Below, piece after piece: positions 45,215-55,970 of a stretch of 64,000 nt of DNA (its first letter is position 1; every line of letters starts with the position of its first letter). The DNA is from Berberis thunbergii (taxonomy: Eukaryota > Streptophyta > Magnoliopsida > Ranunculales > Berberidaceae), in NCBI GenBank assembly GCA_003290165.1, contig QNQO01002100.1:92098-156097 (forward strand). Direction: 5' to 3'. A model generated the notes under the pieces. The model made no database searches. It was not told where the DNA came from and saw only the letters and a program-made list of their open reading frames with translations. Position numbers and translations under genes: made by a program.

Positions 45215-46175
45215 TGTGAGAGCTGCACATGAGTGGTAACCGTTTATGGCTCTCAATTACAGGGACGTGTTAGACAAGGAGAATATCTTTTTTCTCTCTT
45301 CTAGTAACTTTACACAAGAACTCTCACATTCCCAATTTGTGGTTCCCAATTATATAAGACTCACTGTTAGATAAGGAGTAGAGCTTGTTATCTCCTTTAA
45401 GGACGTCTTCATAGGCTTCGAGTTTTATAGCGTGAAAAGTGAATGTATGACTTGAAACAGAGCATGTGCAGCATGAATCGGTGTGTGTGTAAGATGTGAA
45501 ATAATAACCAAAAAGAAGAATTGAAATCGGGTGATTTCGGGTATTCTTCGATTGTAGTTTCACAAAATCTTTGGGGTTCCTTTGGGTTCTTTTCCTATTG
45601 TAGGGAGGAGTGAAAGGGAAGATTGAGAAGAAACTTTTGTTGCTTGGTGGTATTGTTGATTTGAGATTGGGTAATCTCAAGAATCGTTGCTTGGCAACGT
45701 TGTACTATTTAACAATGTTCTAAAAATTAGCCTAGGCGCTAGGCGGTTGGTAGCTGCCTGGACGAACTTTATATTTATTTCCAATTCTAAAAAAATAAAA
45801 ATTAAGGGTTTACTATTTTATATACATTTTGAAAATGTATCTTGGCATTGAATTGGAAGTAATTTATATGCTATTATGCTTAACTTTTATAAAATTATGA
45901 ATTATAATACAAACTGAAATCCGCCTAAGCCTCTGGGTGCTAGTCCTCTGCTCGCCACCCGCCTACCGCCTAGCAATTTTTAGAACACTGATCTTCAATA
46001 CTTATTTACATATCAATAAAATCTAAGAGAGTCATCATCCGTGGAGTAGGCAAATCCGAACCACGTAAATCCCCGTGTGATATTTACCTTTCTGCATATT
46101 ATTTGTTGCTTGCTAGTTTCATAGCATTGTTTTTCAATCATTCACTAACTAGGTTTTGGCCTTGTGTTGGATTTA
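45215..46175 (+). repeat. Copia 3' LTR carrying a MITE
   Basis: Matches the 5' LTR on both sides of a 278-bp insert (45713-45990). It also carries an extra TTTACACAAGAACTCTCAC stretch absent from the 5' copy. Confidence 0.85.
45713..45990. mobile_element. MITE in the Copia 3' LTR, 278 bp
   Basis: Terminal inverted repeats CAATGTTCTAAAAATT and the complement of CAGTGTTCTAAAAATT, extended by CCTAGGCGCTAGGCGGT versus GCTAGGCGGTAGGCGGGT. The 5' LTR lacks it, which proves insertion. Target duplication is unclear. Confidence 0.88.
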
Positions 46176-46179
46176 CTTG

Positions 46180-47690
46180 CAGCAGTTGGTTTTGAATTGA
46201 TTGTTTCAGGTATTTACTACATGGACTTTAATCCCTGCATTAAATGCAAATAAGTATGGGAGGAAAGATTATATAAGTAGATATGGTTACAGCAAAACCT
46301 TATACTTACTCCCATGTTGGTCTCTGATTGACTAGAGTCAAGACTCTATGCACACATATGATGACTGTGAGCTCCCATTGTCTACAGTCACAATATCTAA
46401 TAGATGTCTTGACTATAAACCTATCACCAATGTCATTATGTTGTACAGTGATGAAACCATCATTGGACCCATGCAAGATGAATTGGTTAATCATTTCCTT
46501 GTACTTGTCAACTAGCTTCTGAGCTCTAGTTACTAGCCCATTAATGTCTCAAGTACTACTTTTTACTGTTCTGTCACATATAAGCCTCATATGATAGTCA
46601 TCAATGAACTTGCAAATTGGTTTGTCCCTTAGCTTAATAATCCAGTTATTAAAGCTTTCAATGAAATTGTCTGTGATGTGCTTTGAGCATAGCCCATTGT
46701 CAAAATATGACCTGCACCAAGCCTTCACTTCCGTATCAACTAGCCACTTATGAGCCTTTGAATTAGCTTCATTCATCTTTTTCAGGTGGGAGACATATTC
46801 AACCACTTTGTATGCCCTAACGGCCTACCAACTTGGTGTTATCAATAACTTCCCTCCAAAACCAACCTTTTTGAAGTTCTTGTACATATGCCTAAAACAA
46901 AATCTATGATTTGAATCTGGACAAAGCTACTTCACTCAATCCTTTCTACTGGTTGAAGATAGAGGTTAGCTTCCCTGCATGCATCTTCAAGTGCATCTCA
47001 ATTATACTCAAGAATGTGTACTAAATTTGGTAGCATTCAGACTGGAAAATGTAGATGGCCACCATAAACATAACATTGTTGACATCCAAGGCTATATTAA
47101 CAAACGACAACCCCCATATTTTTTTTCTTGAGAAAACACCTATCCAACCCCCCTCCAAATGTCTACAACCATGCTACCAACCAAGGATACTAGCAGAGAA
47201 TGCCAAACAAAGGCATGTGAACCTTTCATCTTCATAAATTTTTGAGCATGTAGTAAAACTTCTTGGGTTTGCTGTCAACAACTCCATGCAACAAGAAGGG
47301 GCTTTCTTGTAACTGTCTTCATAACTGCCAATCACTTTTGCCACCAGTCTCTTCTTTGCCCTCTAACCTACATGGTAACTAATGTCAACAGTGTGGTCCT
47401 TCCATTTCTGTTTGATAAATGTATCAGGTGTGAAAGTTTAGAAGTGAGTATTAATCATAGACTCACACTCTTTAGCAACAAAAATGCAATCCACCATTGG
47501 GTTCTTCCCATTTTCAATCCCTACACATGTGTGTTCTTGCCCCATGGTCCTAACATACCGAGGATTTCTACCTTCCTACTTCACTTTCCATCCTAATGGA
47601 CTGTTAAGTTCCAGACCTCTAGTTCTTGTTCACATTTTCCATTGCTGCAATGACACCCATTAATCAAAGGTGAATATTATATGATAATAC
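46180..47690 (-). pseudogene. MULE transposase catalytic and SWIM region
   Basis: On minus from 47690: IKQKWKDHTVDISYHVG (about 47410-47350), ALDVNNVMFMVAIYIF (about 47090-47040) in the D.NN block, and KGLSEVALSRF (about 46940) in the D...GL..A block. VEYVSHLKKMNEANSKAHKW then SKHITDNFIESFNNWII (46800-46640) correspond to the NNL.E.FN.WI region. The SWIM zinc finger is IRYCDCRQWELTVIICVH (about 46410-46350). Element C interrupts it at 47691. MULE transposases cut at the terminal repeats; stops show this one is dead. Confidence 0.88.
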
Positions 47691-48361
47691 TGATGCAGTT
47701 GTTTTCCACTCCATGCTTTGACCTCGTCCCCTGACCTGCACAAGTAATGCACGTGAGCCACGAACAACTGTTGCGGTGGCTGATGGCACTCTAATGCTAA
47801 AGTCAGACAGGGATTTGAAGATGGTGTAATGTTGTAAACAGGGAATTTGTATCACACCTTAGCTTACCAACTTCATGTCTTATTTATAGTGCAGGAGTCC
47901 TGGTTTTATTAGGCCGGCGTAGTTTAGGAAGAAGATCTTCGTGGTTGTCCTTATCTAATTAGGAGTCGTGCTGTAGAAGAGAACTTTCATGTTAGCCCTG
48001 TGCTCCTAGATACAAGGGAAATAGTTCCCAATCCGAGAGCAATCCATAGAAAGAGGTTACCTTGTGTGGAATTTACTCTGGTATTTGCTTCCTATTTGGA
48101 AATGGAGAGCTGCTGTAGCTGCTTGTCCGAAGTTGATCCTCGAGATACTTGCCTTGGTAGGACTTACAGGTATTGAAGATCGTTGTGAGACGTGTGGGCT
48201 TAGTGAGTTGTAAGAGTTTGGGTCAGTTTGGCTGATTGCATTGAGCGGGCTTAGAACCGCTTGGGCCGGATCAATGTTGGGCTGACACTGGGCCTGTAAT
48301 TCCTCAAGATCATCATGACACGGGTATGGCTCAGGGATGTGACCATTTTGGTGTATCATCA
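47691..48361 (-). repeat. Element C 3' LTR
   Basis: Reads TGATGCAGTTGTTTTCC to GTGTATCATCA on +, that is TGATGATACAC to CTGCATCA in sense. The TATA box (TTATTTATAGTGC on +) is near 47880. Confidence 0.92.
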
Positions 48362-48400
48362 GCTACTCCCCCAAGTTAGTGGGGTATTTAGTTGGTTCAC
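48362..48400 (-). promoter_or_regulatory. Element C polypurine tract region
   Basis: GCTACTCCCCCAAGTTAGT on + gives a purine run (CTTGGGGGAGTAGC) in sense, ending at the 3' LTR start. Confidence 0.75.
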
Positions 48401-48589
48401 TGACCTTTTGAAAAAGCAAATGTACCGTTGTGATGATTGAGCTCGAAGCGTTTGTCTCGAGCGACGCATAACATTAATGGATACGTGACTGCTCAAGTAG
48501 GGAAGGTGTGATTTCTCTTCCTTATAAATATTTGTCGTTTTGATGAAGATTTTCTTATTCTCATTTGCGTTGTTCTTTCAAGCAATAGC

Positions 48590-50400
48590 TATGAAGTTTT
48601 GTTTCATTTTTGTACTGATGGCAAAAAAGTTGAACTTTTTCCAAGGATCTGTTGTCCTTCACTTGCCTCAAGCTCTTCGAGGGTATCCTTGTTGATGAAA
48701 CTGAGTTAGTCAGGCTTCTCAGTTTGTACCATATTCCAAGGGACTTGGAAATTGTTCGAACGTTTGGAGATTTTGCTTGGACTACACCTCCTCAGGGGGT
48801 ATATAAGTTTGCACCGGGGCATGTTCGAGTCAGGGCTCCGATTCCCCGTGCCAGATGATGTTTTGCTATTCTCTTTTTCTTTCTATGTGCCTCCCATTCA
48901 AATGGTACTGAGCGGGTTAAAGATTTTGCTTGCGATTCTTCTGAGGGGACATGATGCGGGCCTTTGTTTGACCTCGGCAATGATTCATCACATGACCGCT
49001 GCTCAATTGGACCTCAGGGGTCTCTGCATATTGAATTGCCCTGCTTGTCTTCGTTAAGTGGCGGATGGCACTGAACCCTGGGAAAAGTACTGATTCTTGG
49101 CTTCGGTGAATTCTTCGTACTTCAAGCTCAGGAGACGTAGAGTTTTTTGATACATTCAGTTTGATATCAGTAAGTTTTTTTGCCGCTGGCTTCGTATATA
49201 TATATTTTATATATCCCTGATGCGAAGTTGGTTATGATGTTACTTCTATGTTTTAGGGAAGTTTGTTGTTCCACATATCACTGAAGAGGAAAGTCGGATA
49301 GAAAAGAAGTTCCTCAAACTTGCTTTAATATTCGTCAAGGAGGTTATAATGCCTGGCAATGTTGTGTGCAGCGGGTTGTTGTTGTGCTCTCATGATGTCC
49401 ATGTTATGCCAGGTTTACCGGCCGAAGGGGTTGTCAGTTATCGTTTGAGGAAGAGAAGTTTGGCCCTGCATAGCCCGACTAGGCTTGTCGAATTGGAGGC
49501 GAACGTGCCTTCTGTGGTTGTTCCGAGGAGGAGGCAACCCTTTGATCGCGTGACTTTTCCCCTTGGGCTATCACGTTTTACATAAGGGGTGACCTCGCGG
49601 GGTCGTCACTCGCCTCTTGATGTTGCCACTTCTGCTGTTGACTTGGATGGGAAAAATGTTGGACCACGTGTTGATGCTTCATGTCACTATGGTCCCAAGA
49701 TGGTCGTTCGTGCCCTTGAGCTGCATCCCGAAGCCTGCGGGCAAGTTCTTGTTTTGGAGAAAGCCTTCGCAGACCTGTGGATGTCATATTTAGATGCATT
49801 CTCTTGGGTGGACTCCTTGACTGGTTAGCTGCAGAGTTCTGGTATTGCCGCGAACTTGGGGGCCGTGAAGGTCGCAATTTCTACTACTAAAGCGGAGTTT
49901 CCCGGCATAAGATCTCAACTGAGGGTAGCCAAATCTGATTTGGCGTCGATCCGTGTTAAGCTGAGACGGACTAGGGCTGAACTGGAGCTCCTAGATGCAT
50001 CCATGGACAGATGGTCGTCCAACCTGGAGGCCCAAGAAACTAAAAAAAGGCGGGCGAAGCCGGAATGGGTCGTCTAGTGATGGAAGCTAGAGTCTGTAGT
50101 TGACAAGGGGCTCCGTCGCGTTCCTAGGGCGGAACACTTGTTGTCAGAGGAGCTTTTGCATTATGCTATTTTGGTAGGTGTGGTGGATTTTGACATGTTG
50201 GGAAGGAGGTTGTTAATCTCATCAGAGGTCATTTGGGGCAGGTTGGAGCTTCTGGAGCTGATAAGATGAGAGCAATCTGGCATAGACCTTGATTTTGCTC
50301 ATTATAGGAGGGTTGCTTTCAAACCAATTTCTCGAGGGGAGGGTTCTGGCTCCGTGAGACTTGTTGTAGAGGAGGTTGTCTCTCCTTCACATAGTTGTAA
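48590..50400 (+). pseudogene. Element C antisense ORF (aORF)
   Basis: On +, opposite to gag-pol. Recognisable stretches are VDETELVRLLSLYHIPRDLE (48689-48750), TPPQGVYKF, PVPDDV (48785-48870), VMPGNVVCSGLLLCSHDVHV (49345-49410) and RKRSLALHSP. A coiled-coil-like C-terminal part lies at 49860-50400 (LGAVKVAISTTKAEFPGI, LRVAKSDLASIRVKLRRTRA). The same segments occur in B, D and E. Tat-clade elements are known to carry such an antisense ORF between pol and the 3' LTR, with an N-terminal similarity to PF04195-type proteins; its role is unknown. Stops and frameshifts are frequent and introns are likely. Confidence 0.75.
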
Positions 50401-50639
50401 CGTCCTTCCTAGGATTAAAAAAAATTTGTACCATTTTAATGAAAGTATTATTTTGCTCTGTATTGTCGAGTTTTCCTTAGATACTTTATAGATCGTAGAA
50501 TTTATACTACTGCGTAGAACGCATGTTTTTGTCAGTCAAAGTGTGTTGCCTGCCTTTGGCTACTGTCGTCTGTCGACGAGTCGTTGTTGCCTATGCGTAC
50601 CGACTGTGTTGAGGTGCCCTAAAGATTATTATCTTTCAG
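50401..50639. other. Element C spacer between aORF and tandem repeats
   Basis: AT-rich sequence with AATGAAAGTATTATTTTG near 50440, resembling a 3' UTR of the aORF (compare TTAATGAAAATAGG after the aORF of D at 60817). No coding signal. Confidence 0.5.
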
Positions 50640-51490
50640 GAAGTGTTGATCATTTGGAGAGTTGTCCTCATCAGCGAACAAGCACTGACTAGACACTCGC
50701 TTTCTTGGCCATTGTGGTTCGTGTGTGGCAGGCTAAGTGTTGGGTTCCAGAAGCCATCGTCATCATTTGTAAACTGACTAAGCTTACCTGACAGGTTCAA
50801 CGATCATTGTCTGTTGAAGGGCAATGATCCCATGGTGAGTAATCGTCATCAGTGGACAAGCACTTACTAGACTCCCACTTCCTCGGCTGTCATGGTCCGC
50901 ACACAGTGGACTAGTCGGTTGGCACTAGAAGCCATCATCATCAGTCGCGAACTGACTAAGTTTGCTTGATAAGCTCGACTATCATTGTCCATTGGAGAGC
51001 AATGATCCCTTGGCGAGTCGTCGTCATCAATGGACAAGCGCTTACTAGACTCCCACTTTCTCTGCCGTCGTGGTCCGTGTGAAGTGGGCAGGCATTGGGC
51101 ACCAGAAGCCATCTTCATCAGCCACGAACTGACTAAGCTTGCCTGGTAAGTTCGGTGATCATTGTCTATTGGAGAGCAATAATCCCTTGGCGAGTCGTCG
51201 TCATCAGCGAACAAGCTCTGACTAGACTCACTTCCTCAGCCGTCGTGGTCCGCATGCAGGGGACTAGGTGTTGGGAACCAAAAACCATCGTCATTAGTCA
51301 CGAACCGACTAAGCTTACCTGGTAAGTTTGCCGATCATTGTCTGTTAGAGAGCAATGATCCCTTTGTGAGTTGTCCTTATCAGCGGACAAGCACTGATTA
51401 GACTCCGACTTCCTTGGCCATCATGGTCTTCGTGCAGCGGATTCGTTGTGGGCACCAGAAGCCATCATCATCATCAGCCATCATCACCAA
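50640..51490. repeat. Tandem repeat array of element C, unit about 178 bp, 4.5 copies
   Basis: Units start near 50688, 50869, 51049, 51222 and 51397 with a CTAGACT-like motif (173-181 bp spacing) and share AGAAGCCATC.TCATCA and GAGAGCAATGATCCC. Homologous to 26091-26865. The right edge runs directly into a truncated integrase. Confidence 0.92.
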
Positions 51491-52060
51491 TACTCTGGGG
51501 ATGCCAAATCTATAGACGATGGTGGCTCATATGAATTTTTCGATCTGGACCTGCCCTATTTTGGATAGGGGCTCGACCTTAAAGAAGTCGATGGCCACAA
51601 GAAGGAACTTTTGACTGGTGATGCTGGGAGCGGTTTGATGATGTCCATTCCCTATTGTGCGAATAGCCACAGACTAGTCATCAGAGTCAGTGGCTGGGCA
51701 GGCATATGTGTGTATGGCTCGAACCTCTGACATTTGTCGCACTTGCGGACAATATCTTTGGTGTCTCACTGCATTGTCGAGTAATAATATCCTAGAGTTA
51801 AAGCTTTATTGGCGAAGGTCCTTCCGCTCAGATGATTCTCGCATATATCGCTGTGGATTCTTCCCAAGACCTGACTCGCCTCTGAAGGTGACAAACATCG
51901 GAGCAAGGGCCTTGTCACAGATCTTCTATATAATTTGCCGTTTAGGAGAGTGTACCTTGCTGCTCTGTTTTAGAGTCTTCTAGATTCGACCTTCTGGTTG
52001 GCGGGGCTCCAATTGCAATGTATTCGAGTATCAGAGTCATCCATTTTGGTTGCACGTCTA
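51490..52060 (-). pseudogene. Element C integrase, C-terminally truncated
   Basis: On minus: RYTLLNGKLYRRSVTRPLLR, IHSDICENHLSGRTFANKA and CDKCQRFEPYTHMPAQPL give the zinc region (51950-51700). The core begins FAQ-GMDIIKPLPASP and is poorly conserved. At about 51490 it joins the tandem repeats. Element B continues through the rest of the core and the C-terminal domain over another kilobase, so C has a deletion here. Confidence 0.85.
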
Positions 52061-52099
52061 CAACACAGATATATCCAGGCTTTTCTTCGTCGAGGCTAT

Positions 52100-52460
52100 A
52101 TTGCTCTTAGTTTTTGAAGAGATCGGTTGAGACTTCGTCAGAGGCCAAGGCTTCTTTGGCTAGCGCATGAGCTCTTTTGTTTTCGTCTTGGGGGCAATGT
52201 ATGAGTTCACACGTTTTGAACCTGCCCATTATGCCAAGTACCTTATCGCGATAGGCTGTCATGTGGAGTCTTTGCTTTTGAAATCCCCTTTGACTTGGTT
52301 GATTACAGCCTTGAGTCACTGTATGCCGTTAGGTGATCCATACCGATCCCTAATGCTAACTTTAGGCCAGACAGGAGGGCTTCGTACTCGACCTCGTTAT
52401 TTGAAGCGGGGAAGCTGAATCTGACTGCTTGTTAAAAGGTGAAGCCGCTAGGGGAGGGGG
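52100..52460 (-). pseudogene. Element C second RNase H domain
   Basis: [20 protein letters not shown] and [11 protein letters not shown] (about 52405-52315) hold the E and D motifs. After a stop, MTAYRDKVLGIMGRF and CPQDENKRAHALAKEALASD (52260-52140) give the C-terminal part. The extra RNase H after RT-RNase H is a Tat-clade feature. Confidence 0.82.
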
Positions 52461-52667
52461 GCGTGATCCCGGCTTCACTTGCCTTCCAAGTCGAGGACCC
52501 ATCACAACATAAGATCCACACCTTGGCATTCGAATCTGAGGGCTGGTGGTATGTCTTCAGCTCTTCTCTACTGGTGAACTCAGCAATGAAATCTGACAGT
52601 GCCTTGGCTTTGATGGAAGTTCTTGGAGCGTAGTTTATGTCAAACTGTCAAAGCCACACCGACTATT

Positions 52668-53060
52668 TTACCATTTGCCAGATAGCTCGGGTTTATGTAA
52701 TACCAAGCAGAGCGGATGCATGGTCAGGACCATTATAGAATGGGCCTTAAAATAGAGCCTCAATTTCCTGAAAGATATGATCAGTGCCAGAGCCAGCTTA
52801 TCCAGTTCCGGATAGTGTGTGTCCGCTTCCACGAAGGTTTTACTAGTGTAAAACACTGGTCTTTGGGTCCCTCGGTCATCTTGTACGACGGCTGAGATGA
52901 TAGCGTTCTTGGAAACATACAAGTACAAGTAAAGTGTTTCCCCTGTCGCAAGTTTTGAGAGTAGCTCCGGACTCCCCATGTATGTTTTCAAACTCTGAAA
53001 GGCTTGTTTGAACTCTTCATTCCAAGAGAATCATTTGCTCCATCTTAGTATCTTAAAGAA
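52668..53060 (-). pseudogene. Element C RT-associated RNase H
   Basis: SLKTYMGSPELLSKLATGE, TLYLYLYVSKNAIISAVVQD, PVFYTSKTFVEADTHYPELD and KLALALIISFRKLRLYF in one frame match the RNase H that follows Gypsy RT. The first acidic position (usually Asp in L..S) is altered. Confidence 0.85.
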
Positions 53061-53990
53061 AGGGAGACATTTGTCAGACGACTTTGAAATAAATCGGTTG
53101 AGTGCTGCTACCCTCCCAATCAAGCTCTGAACGTCTCTGATGTTGGTCGGGGCTTTCATGTCGATAAGGGTCTGAATCTAATTTTGAGTCAGCTTCGATT
53201 CCCTTTTTGTTCACTATATAGCCTAGGAATTTTCCAGACTCAACTATGAACATGGATTTTTGTGGGTTGAGCTTCGTCTGGTATTTCCTGAGTTGGTTGA
53301 ATGTTTTGGAGAGGTCGTGTATGTGGTTGGGGCTATAGAAGCTCTTGACCAGTATATAATTTATGTAGACCTCCATGTTCCTGCCAATTTGTTCTTTGAA
53401 CATTCGGTTGACCAGTCGTTGGTATGTTGCGTTTGTGTTCTTTAAGTTGAATGGCATTCCCATATAGCAGTATATCCATTTTTTCGTTATAAAAAATGTT
53501 TTCTCTTGATCTTGAGGGTGCATTAATATTTGATTGTAGCCTAAATAGGCGTCCATGAAGCTAAGTAAGTTGTGCCCGGATGGTGTCCTCGATCTAATTG
53601 ATGTAGGGGAGTGGGAAGTTGTCCTTCGGGCAGGCTTTGTTCAGGTTCGTGTAGTCCACACATACTCTCCATTTCCCATTTTGTTTGTTACAAGAATGGT
53701 GTTCGCCAGCCAGTCGGGGTATCGTGCTTCCTTATTCATATTCGCGTTGAGTAAATGTTGTACCTCCTTGTTTATGATTGTGTTCTTCACGGGCACAACG
53801 GGCCTCTTCTTCTGGCTAATGGTTTTCCTCGTGGTATCCACCTCAGGCGATGGGTGATTATTGAAAGGTCGATCCCCACCATGTCTCGCATGGTCCAAGC
53901 GAATATGTTTTGGTTGCGCTGTAGTAGCTCTGTGAGTTGCTTTACCAACTCTTTGCTCAAGCGGGAACCGATCTGGATAGCCTTACTGTA
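53061..53990 (-). pseudogene. Element C reverse transcriptase
   Basis: On minus: QNIFAWTMRDMVGIDLSII (about 53915-53860), VVPVKNTIINKEVQHLLNAN, YPDWLANTILVTNKMGNGEY (53810-53660), then MDAYLGYNQILMHPQDQEKT, YCYMGMPFNLKNTNATYQRL and MEVYINYILVKS (53556-53340). The catalytic YIDD is YINY, so both active-site Asp residues are lost. SGKFLGYIVNKKGIEADS follows. Confidence 0.92.
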
Positions 53991-54417
53991 GGGCTGTCGA
54001 GGTAGATCGTGATGGTTTCTTCCTCCGATTGATCGACATTGGACTTGCCCCGAGAGATTACTAGAGCCTTGTCGTCTGGGATCGGTTGTTCTCCTTCTAT
54101 GTCTGGGTGGAGCAGAGAGTGACCTTAGTTAGGGGGCTAGCTGCCGACTGAAAATCACCAGGTGGCAGCGCTGTTATGTGCTAGCATTCCCTGGCATTTG
54201 TTTGATCACCCTTTAGAGTATCGACTGCTTAGTTTGTTGGAAACTGGATGCACTGGTGCAGAGTGGAGACCATCGAACCCATTTGATGTATCCAGGGCCT
54301 CCCTAGGACTGCATTATATGCCAAAGGTGCATCGATCACTACATACTCTTGAACTAGGATTTTTTGAGTTGGCCTTTTTCCCGTTGTTACTCTCAGTTGT
54401 ATCTTTCCCATTGGGAT

Positions 54418-54620
54418 TCACTTTTTGCCAATGAAGTCGATCATTGGCCGGTTATTAGGGATTAATTCTCCCTCCTTTAATTGCATGTTATGGAACATGC
54501 GGAGAAACAAGACGTTCAGTGAGCTCCCGGCATCAACCAAGGACCTTCTTACTTCCCAGCTTGCCAGGGAGATGGTCACTAGCAGGGCGTCATTGTGCGG
54601 GAGTTGTATGCCCTGGAGGT
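54418..54620 (-). pseudogene. Element C protease
   Basis: On minus: PHNDALLVTISLASWEVRRS, LVDAGSSLNVLF then ELIPNNRPMIDFIGKK. The LVD.GSS.N.L motif is the retropepsin active-site block of this clade (often DGGSS, here DAGSS). In the same frame as the gag-linker upstream. Confidence 0.85.
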
Positions 54621-55312
54621 TTTTCTCTATAAATACTAGCAGCACGGAACGATCACGCTTCTGATCATATGGCACTAGTTGTTCGCCATGTATTGCTTGG
54701 ATCTTCATACATCGGAGAGCCTTCTTCCAGGATTTGTTTGACAGTTCAGACTCGAAGTGGGCTCCATGAAGTACGCATATCTCACGGGTCGATTTCTTCC
54801 TGGGGCCGGTTTTGCTCCTGGATGCTCGTTTCTCTTCTAGGGCGATGTAGCTCTGCGCTTCCCTCGCCAGGTCTGTCATATTGGTCGGTGGGTCCAAGCC
54901 AGGAAGTTGTAGAACTTTCCTTTTCCCAAACCATCAATAAAGGTTGAGACGACCGTTGTGTCGTCGCATATGTTGATGGTGATTAACTCACTGTCTAAAC
55001 GGGTTAGGTATGCCTTCAGTGTTTTGTTAGGCTTTTGTTTCATCAATCTGAGCATCTTTATCGATGATAAAGCTTGGCGTATAAACTGTGATCTTAGACT
55101 TGATTCGGGGTCCGTCAGTACTGCCATTGTTCCAGGAACATCAGTTTGATGCTTGCGCACTATTTGTTTTGCTCCATCGAGGGTGGTGAAGCAGCGTTAG
55201 GTTGAGCGCTCGATGTTTCCCCTTGGTCTCCATCTTTGCGTGATCTAGTAGTCACCATCTCTCTATATTTCGAAGGGAGATGATGTTAGTGAAAGGTTAG
55301 GAACTTTGACGT
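54621..55312 (-). pseudogene. Element C gag and gag-protease linker
   Basis: On minus: DPESSLRSQFIRQALSSIKM then LMKQKPNKTLKAYLTRLDSE and STFIDGLGKGKFYNFLA (55120-54900), matching the gag core with its KP.E.LR.YL.RF motif. It then reads PPTNMTDLAREAQSYIALEE (54895-54840), and the linker HFESELSNKSWKKALRCMKI. Short for a Tat-clade gag (about 230 codons), so part is deleted. A frame change lies near 54890. Confidence 0.82.
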
Positions 55313-55332
55313 CCCCATGGATGGTGCCAAAC
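55313..55332 (-). promoter_or_regulatory. Element C primer-binding site
   Basis: On minus, directly after the 5' LTR: GTTTGGCACCATCCATGGGG. It resembles TTTGGCGCCGTCTGTGGGGA, used by several plant Gypsy elements, with a few changes. Confidence 0.7.
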
Positions 55333-55970
55333 TGATGCAGTCATTTTTTGCTCTCTGCTTTGACCTAGTCCCGTTGATCTGCACAAATAACGCATGTGAG
55401 CCACGGACCACCATTGTGGTGGCCGATGGCACTCCGATGCTAAAGTCAAATAGGGATCTGAGTAAGGTCTAATGTTGTAAATAAGGAATTTCTAGCGTAC
55501 CTTCGCTTACCAAACTCATGTCTTATTTATATTGTAGGAGTCCTAGTTCTAACAGGATATCGAAGGTGTAGTTTAGGAAGGAGATCTTCGTGGATATCTT
55601 TATCTAATTAGGAGTCGTGTTGCAGGAGGGAACTTCCCTGTTAGCCCTGTACTCCTAATTACGTGAGAGAGTGTTCCCAATCCGAGAGCAATTCGCAGAA
55701 GGAGATTTCCCTGTGTGAAATGTATTATGGTATTTGCTTCCTACTTGGAAGTGAAGAGTTGTTGTAGTTGCTTGTCTGAAGGTGATCCTCTAGATACTTA
55801 CCTTGGTAGGACTTAAGGGTATTGAGATCGTTGTGAGACGTGTAGGCTAAGAGAACTGTAAGAGTTCGGGTCCATTTGGCTGACTGCATTGGGCAGACTT
55901 AGAATCGCTTTGGCCGGATCATCATGACACGTGTATGGCTCAGGGATGTGACCATTTTTGTGTATCATCA
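55333..55970 (-). repeat. Element C 5' LTR
   Basis: Reads TGATGCAGTCATTTTTTGC to GTGTATCATCA on +. The TATA box region is CTTATTTATATTG (near 55522). A perfect CCACCATTGTGGTGG hairpin (55408-55422) lies about 105 nt downstream in sense, inside the presumed RNA leader. Confidence 0.92.

Larger units (their letters stand above)
41038..46175 (+). mobile_element. Copia LTR retrotransposon inserted in the MULE
   Basis: LTRs at 41038-41714 and 45215-46175 (682 bp without a MITE) flank gag, integrase, RT and RNase H fragments in Copia order. Both LTRs begin TGTGAGAG and end near TTGTGTTGGAT. It splits the MULE transposase between its SWIM domain and its C-terminus. Flanking pentamers (TGGAA and CTTGC) do not match. 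Confidence 0.88.
47691..55970 (-). mobile_element. Tat/Ogre-like LTR retrotransposon C, full-length but degenerate
   Basis: Minus-strand element of 8280 bp. From right to left: 5' LTR (55333-55970), PBS, gag, protease, RT, RNase H, integrase, tandem repeats, aORF (on +), polypurine tract, 3' LTR (47691-48361). Flanks AATAC (47686-47690) and AATAA (55971-55975) match at four of five bases, consistent with a decayed target duplication. It is inserted in the MULE 5' region and is the reference copy for reading B, D and E. Confidence 0.9.
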
